Shown here: positions 6,470 through 7,946 of the stretch, piece by piece
How the letters are laid out: every line of letters begins with the position of its first letter
Position numbering within the stretch: the first letter of the stretch is position 1
Source: Planctomycetota bacterium
GTDB taxonomy: Bacteria; Planctomycetota; Planctomycetia; Gemmatales; Gemmataceae
Direction: 5' to 3'
Length of the DNA: 7,946 bases
Assembly: GCA_018970845.1 (NCBI GenBank)
Contig: JAGWVO010000163.1
Span: 1-7,946 of the forward strand
Made by a program: the position numbers and the translations under genes
The notes under the pieces: model-generated
What the model was told of the DNA's origin: nothing
What the model saw: the letters and a program-made list of their open reading frames with translations, nothing else
Databases searched by the model: none

Positions 6470-7946
6470 TCAGCGGTTTGTCGCCGATGTCAGTTGCAGG
6501 ATCGCGTTGTCGACCTCGAGTCGCACGCGGGCGTCGGTGTCCTGGCGCTGCAACTTGAGCGCCTCGACAACCTCCTGCCGTTGGGAGCCCAACCGGGCCA
6601 GCGACCTGGCGGCGCTTCCGCGCACGGCGGGGGCGGGGTCGGTCTGCAGGGCCAGGACAAGCGCTCCAGCCACCTCGGGATTGTTGGAGTAGGCGCGGTT
6701 CGCGAGGTCCATGGCCGCCATTTCGCGCTCCGAGGGAAGCAGGGCGTTCTTCAGGGTGGTGATCGCCTGGCGATGGTCGAAAACGGGGCTCGGGTTGGGC
6801 AGCGGCCTGACGATGGCGGCCTGTTGGGCCATGGCCGCTTGCTGGTAAGCCGCCGCTTGCTGATAGGCCGCAGCCTGCTGGTAGGGCATGGCCGCTTGCT
6901 GGGGATAAGGCATCGGCATGCCTTGCGGGTAGCCGGGAGGCAACGGTCGGGGGTAGCCGGCAGGAGCCGGGAAACGGCCCGCGGCGACGAAGGCGTTCGC
7001 GTCAGCCGGTTGTCCGGCCGGCACATCCGCCGGAATCGGCCTTTGGTTGCCTGAAGGGCTGAAGGCGTTGGCCAGGCCGCCGGGGACGGCGGCGCCGGGC
7101 ACCATGGGCCGGGGGCCGGGCGTGTAGGCATACGCGGGAGGCACCATCACGCCGGGGGGAACCGAAGGCAATCCCTCGGGTACCCGAGCCGGTTCCGGCA
7201 TGCGGAAATTGGCGACGGTTTCATCATCCACCCCGGCGGCGCGGATGGAGGCCGTTCCGGGCTGGCCAACACGACGCCCCAGGAAACCCCATCCCGGTAT
7301 TTGAAGACCAAGCGAGGGGCGTTGGCGACCATCGACGGTTCGTTGGCCCGCTGTGTCGGCGCCATCCCTGACGGTCCGAACCGTCCGTTCCCGCCGTTCC
7401 ACCGTGGGGCGTTCCATCACGACCCGTGCGGAAGACGGTCGTTCCGTCACGACCCGTTCGGATGCGGGGCGTTCCGTGGTGGCGCGATCGATTGGGGATG
7501 CCTCGGCTGGGGCGCGCTGCGCCACGTCCCTGTCGGAATTGGCCCGATCCGTGACTGGCCGGCTTGCCGGCTTGAGGGACAGGGTGCCAAGCCGGCTGAA
7601 GAATGAGTTGCTGGAAGGCTTGGCGACTCTTTCCGCCGCCGCTTCCTGCCTGGCGACGCGCTCCTGCGCGGCTTCGATGATGGTGGGAAGCGGATCCGCC
7701 TTGGATTTGTCGGCCCGAGGCAATGGTTTCACCGACATGGCGGCCTGATCGGACGGAACAGGTTCCGATTGGCCCCATGATTGGCGCCAGTTGCCGGGAT
7801 TGGCGGCAGGCTGGGAGGAACTGGGAACCACGGCGACGCCGTTTCCTTTGCCACCATTTCCCTTGGTGCCGGGGTCTCCGGCGCCTTTGCCGCCATCACC
7901 AGCGCCCTTGGTGCCTGGGTCTCCAGCACCCTTGCCGCCGTTGCCA
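6470..7946 (-). CDS. Low-complexity Pro/Ala/Gln/Gly-rich protein with C-terminal HEAT-like repeats (5' end outside the window)
   Basis: The frame is open to the right-hand edge, so the N-terminus is missing; the GTG at 7829-7831 is an internal Val codon. Of the 491 visible residues, the first 36 or so are a Gly/Lys/Asp repeat (GGKGAGDPGTKG units). A charged, probably disordered stretch follows, containing IIEAAQERVARQEAAAERVAK, which may be helical. Then come three RVVTERPSSA-type decads, a Pro-rich region (about 230-370) and a run of YQQAAA hexads. The last 100 residues (about 390-491) look like two or three HEAT repeats, with DLANRAYSNNPEVAGALVLAL, then DPAPAVRGSAARSLARLG, then DARVRLEVDNAILQL. 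HEAT repeats bind proteins; there is no catalytic motif. Location cannot be judged without the N-terminus. I recognise no named family. An adaptor or scaffold role is inference. It points towards fabI but is separated from it by 163 bases and a hairpin. Confidence 0.8.
   Translation of the reverse strand, partial: GNGGKGAGDPGTKGAGDGGKGAGDPGTKGNGGKGNGVAVVPSSSQPAANPGNWRQSWGQSEPVPSDQAAMSVKPLPRADKSKADPLPTIIEAAQERVARQEAAAERVAKPSSNSFFSRLGTLSLKPASRPVTDRANSDRDVAQRAPAEASPIDRATTERPASERVVTERPSSARVVMERPTVERRERTVRTVRDGADTAGQRTVDGRQRPSLGLQIPGWGFLGRRVGQPGTASIRAAGVDDETVANFRMPEPARVPEGLPSVPPGVMVPPAYAYTPGPRPMVPGAAVPGGLANAFSPSGNQRPIPADVPAGQPADANAFVAAGRFPAPAGYPRPLPPGYPQGMPMPYPQQAAMPYQQAAAYQQAAAYQQAAMAQQAAIVRPLPNPSPVFDHRQAITTLKNALLPSEREMAAMDLANRAYSNNPEVAGALVLALQTDPAPAVRGSAARSLARLGSQRQEVVEALKLQRQDTDARVRLEVDNAILQLTSATNR
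6815..6904 (-). repeat. In-frame 18-bp tandem repeat encoding YQQAAA-like hexads
   Basis: Inside the HEAT-repeat gene the translation runs PQQAAM, PYQQAA, AYQQAA, AYQQAA, MAQQAA. The matching DNA repeats every 18 bases around GCCGCTTGCTG on the plus strand. The central copies are nearly identical, which points to recent slippage-type expansion. Confidence 0.75.
7397..7486 (-). repeat. Three in-frame 30-bp repeats encoding ERP-containing decads
   Basis: Inside the same gene three 10-residue units follow one another without a gap: RATTERPASE, RVVTERPSSA and RVVMERPTVE. ERP is invariant. At DNA level all three units share GGAACG(C/A)CC, and the last two also share CGGGTCGTGA. Degenerate Arg/Glu-rich sequence continues on the C-terminal side. 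Confidence 0.75.
7850..7946 (-). repeat. Gly-rich collagen-like repeats of 39-45 bp
   Basis: At the right-hand edge, in frame with the HEAT-repeat gene, a unit of 15 codons (7889-7933) is followed on its low-coordinate side by a 13-codon copy (7850-7888), and another copy begins at 7934. The shared core on the plus strand is CTTGGTGCC, then GGGTCTCC. The encoded unit is GGKGAGDPGTKGAGD-like: glycine is often at every third place but with interruptions, so it is not a strict Gly-X-Y collagen. The repeat continues beyond the window. Confidence 0.75.

Noticed and set aside
7850..7946. Regular repeats at the right-hand edge as a possible CRISPR array
   Set aside because: The repeats are in frame, have no unique spacers between them and encode a continuous Gly-rich protein tract.

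Overview
The window is GC-rich, with strong G/C preference at third codon positions, and carries five protein-coding genes. Two run off the ends of the window. The organism is very probably a member of the Planctomycetota, most likely class Planctomycetia. The evidence is a secreted protein with the DUF1549/DUF1553 (PSCyt2/PSD1) architecture that is typical of that phylum, preceded by a partner with a PPC domain and Ig-like domains. A FabI of the chlamydial/plastid type, rather than the E. coli type, fits the wider PVC group. I cannot name a genus.

Left half, plus strand (1-3705): the C-terminal part of an envelope or secreted protein with a PPC-like domain and Ig-like beta domains. After a 7-base gap comes a complete 720-residue exported protein with two haem-type cysteine motifs (CX4CH and CXXCH), a BIG2-like domain, DUF1549 and DUF1553. 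The two are almost certainly co-transcribed and belong to the large planctomycetal family of paired secreted proteins whose function is poorly known.

Middle (3706-4179): a 474-base convergent intergenic region, visibly richer in A+T than its surroundings, with no convincing gene. It holds a perfect 23-bp inverted repeat separated by 54 bases (a REP/BIME-like arrangement) and a run of stem-loops just downstream of argJ.

Right half, minus strand (7946 down to 4180): three genes in the same direction. First is the C-terminal part of a low-complexity protein rich in Pro, Ala, Gln and Gly that ends in HEAT-like repeats. A 163-base spacer follows, with a strong hairpin. Then come fabI (enoyl-ACP reductase, the last step of each fatty-acid elongation cycle) and, 30 bases later, argJ (ornithine/glutamate acetyltransferase of arginine synthesis). 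fabI and argJ probably form a small housekeeping operon, though they act in unrelated pathways.

Nothing here looks like a defence system, mobile element with a transposase, CRISPR array or RNA gene. The least ordinary parts are the repeat-rich HEAT protein, the dual haem motifs in the DUF1549/DUF1553 protein and the inverted-repeat element.
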